64,000 nucleotides of DNA from CAYWVR01 sp964461715 (GTDB lineage Bacteria > Planctomycetota > Phycisphaerae > FEN-1346), in NCBI GenBank assembly GCA_964461715.1, contig CAYWVR010000001.1, positions 1-64,000 on the forward strand, given 5' to 3'. A program made the translations under genes and the position numbers. The notes under the pieces are model-generated. The model did not search any database. It saw only the letters and a program-made list of their open reading frames with translations, and was not told the origin of the DNA. This document shows positions 63,083-64,000 of the stretch, one piece after another. How positions within the stretch are numbered: position 1 is the stretch's first letter; the number at the start of each line of letters is the position of its first letter.

Positions 63083-63117
63083 GGCCGACCTCCTTTTCTC
63101 GAACGCTCGACGCGTGG

Positions 63118-63148
63118 ATTATAGACCCGAAGCGGGGGCGCGACGCAA
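63118..63148 (-). promoter_or_regulatory. Promoter of large lipoprotein gene
   Basis: Minus strand TTGCGT (63148-63143, 4/6), 19-base spacer, TATAAT (63123-63118, 6/6). Start near 63111; AAAGGAGG precedes the ATG at 63082. Confidence 0.5.
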
Positions 63149-63215
63149 GGTCAAAAGGCCGGACGGCCGTCGCCGCGCCGCCCGGCCCGCCGGGTGTCGG
63201 CTTTTTGCCGCGCGC

Positions 63216-63245
63216 TTGCGTCGGCGCGGCCGCCGACGGTAGGAT
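63216..63245 (+). promoter_or_regulatory. Weak promoter of ferritin gene
   Basis: TTGCGT (63216-63221), 18-base spacer, TAGGAT (63240-63245). Start near 63252; leader about 45 bases with GGAG ahead of the ATG. No obvious iron-box palindrome. Confidence 0.35.
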
Positions 63246-63296
63246 GGGGTCAAGCTGGAGGAGAAGGGGGGGACCCCGAACGAACGGAGACCTGCG

Positions 63297-63794
63297 ATGC
63301 TCAGCAAGAAGATGGAGAAGGCCCTCAACGATCAGATCAATGCCGAGTTCTACTCGTCGTACCTGTACCTGTCGATGTCCGCGTGGTTCACGGACCAGAA
63401 CCTGCGCGGCATGGCCCGGTGGATGGGCCTCCAGGCCCGGGAGGAATGGGGCCACGGGATGAAGATTTTCGACTACGTGCAGGAGGCGGGCGGCACGGTG
63501 AAGCTGGCGGCCCTCGAGGCCCCGCCGACGACCTTCAAGTCGCCGCTGGCCATCTTCCAGGCCGCCCTCAAGCACGAGCGGAAGGTCACCACCCTCATCG
63601 ACAAGCTCGCCGACACCGCCGCCGCCGAGAAGGACAAGGCCACGGGCATCTTTCTCCAGTGGTTCATCACCGAGCAGGTGGAGGAGGAGGCGAACGCCAC
63701 GGAGATCGTTGCCCGCCTCGAGATGGTCGAAGGCGGCGCGCCCCATGCCCTGATGATGATCGACTCGACCCTCGGCCGGCGCGGCGAGGAATAG
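63297..63794 (+). CDS. ftnA: Bacterial ferritin (FtnA-type)
   Basis: 165 residues, four-helix bundle. Ferroxidase-centre residues are in place: Glu17, Glu50, His53, Glu94 and Gln127 with neighbours Glu126/Glu130. No heme-binding Met typical of bacterioferritin is obvious. Stores iron as a 24-mer in the cytoplasm. Monocistronic to judge by its own promoter and the 169-base gap after it. Confidence 0.92.
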   Translation: MLSKKMEKALNDQINAEFYSSYLYLSMSAWFTDQNLRGMARWMGLQAREEWGHGMKIFDYVQEAGGTVKLAALEAPPTTFKSPLAIFQAALKHERKVTTLIDKLADTAAAEKDKATGIFLQWFITEQVEEEANATEIVARLEMVEGGAPHALMMIDSTLGRRGEE

Positions 63795-63963
63795 GTCCGA
63801 AGTCGGAAGCGGGTTGTCGGAAGGAAGGGCTCCGGCCGCGTGGGCCGTCATTATCCCGCGCGCACGCCCGAGACGCCTTTCCACCGAGACGCCTTTCCAT
63901 TGCGGCGCGCGGCGGGGGCCGGTACACTCGCCCGACCCGACCCGCGCGTGGAAAGGACCTCGG

Positions 63964-64000
63964 ATGGGCGACGCGCCCGTGACGATGCCCGACGGCCGGC
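63964..64000 (+). CDS. Start of next gene, cut by window end
   Basis: ATG at 63964 follows GAAAGGA (63951-63957) and a TACACT box (63923-63928), and opens a frame to the end of the window (12 codons: MGDAPVTMPDGR). Too short to identify. Confidence 0.45.
   Translation, partial: MGDAPVTMPDGR

Overview
The window is about 64 kb of very GC-rich, densely coding DNA. It reads as a chromosomal segment from a planctomycete-like (PVC superphylum) Gram-negative bacterium. Evidence: a short basic protein of the type shared by Planctomycetes, Verrucomicrobia and Chlamydiae (44645-44902); a pilin-like protein with the H-X9-DG style ending common in planctomycetes (26055-27002); a DUF1844 protein; outer-membrane/LPS-type enzymes (LpxL-like acyltransferase, GT9 glycosyltransferase); many lipoproteins; and a division and cell wall (dcw) cluster with no ftsA or ftsZ. 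Assignment below phylum level is not possible from sequence reading alone. No rRNA, tRNA, CRISPR array or intact mobile element was seen.

Layout. 1-5.2 kb: the 3' part of pyrG, then DUF1844, an M48 metalloprotease lipoprotein, a PAP2 phosphatase and an RDD membrane protein. 5.4-22.2 kb: a long plus-strand dcw cluster, mraZ - small ORF - rsmH - LysM protein - ftsL-like - PBP - murE - murF - mraY - ftsW - murG - murC - murB - ddl - ftsQ-like - membrane protein. It starts at a TTGACA promoter overlaid with 10-bp phased GGG repeats (probable MraZ operator), and a second strong promoter lies inside the end of murG. murD, ftsA and ftsZ are absent. 22.2-27 kb: an LpxL-like acyltransferase, queA, a eukaryote-type UDP-sugar pyrophosphorylase, and a single-gene pilin-like unit with its own promoter and terminator.

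27.1-34.2 kb: a sugar-uptake locus made of an FGGY kinase, a giant solute-binding-protein/permease fusion, and a MalG-type permease with a roughly 300-residue insertion, followed by a WD40-repeat scrap. 34.4-43.3 kb (minus strand): the most unusual block. It carries FabZ-like, extended ACP, FabZ-like, a ketosynthase whose catalytic Cys and one His are both Asp, an intact ketosynthase, an alpha/beta hydrolase, a GH3-type acyl-amide synthetase, DUF1638 and a methyltransferase, packed like one operon. This looks like a type II FAS/PKS-style pathway for an unidentified lipid or small molecule.

43.4-64 kb: aminotransferase, small basic protein, SPOR-like protein, a 680-base odd non-coding stretch, a GH10 xylanase-like protein, an AP endonuclease / M16 / PEGA / phosphodiesterase operon, an ECF sigma / anti-sigma cassette, GT9, mnmA, DUF4846, a frameshifted hydrolase remnant, a GH94 glycoside phosphorylase, a large lipoprotein and ferritin. 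GH10, GH94, the kinase and the ABC permeases together suggest a plant-polysaccharide or oligosaccharide lifestyle (inference).
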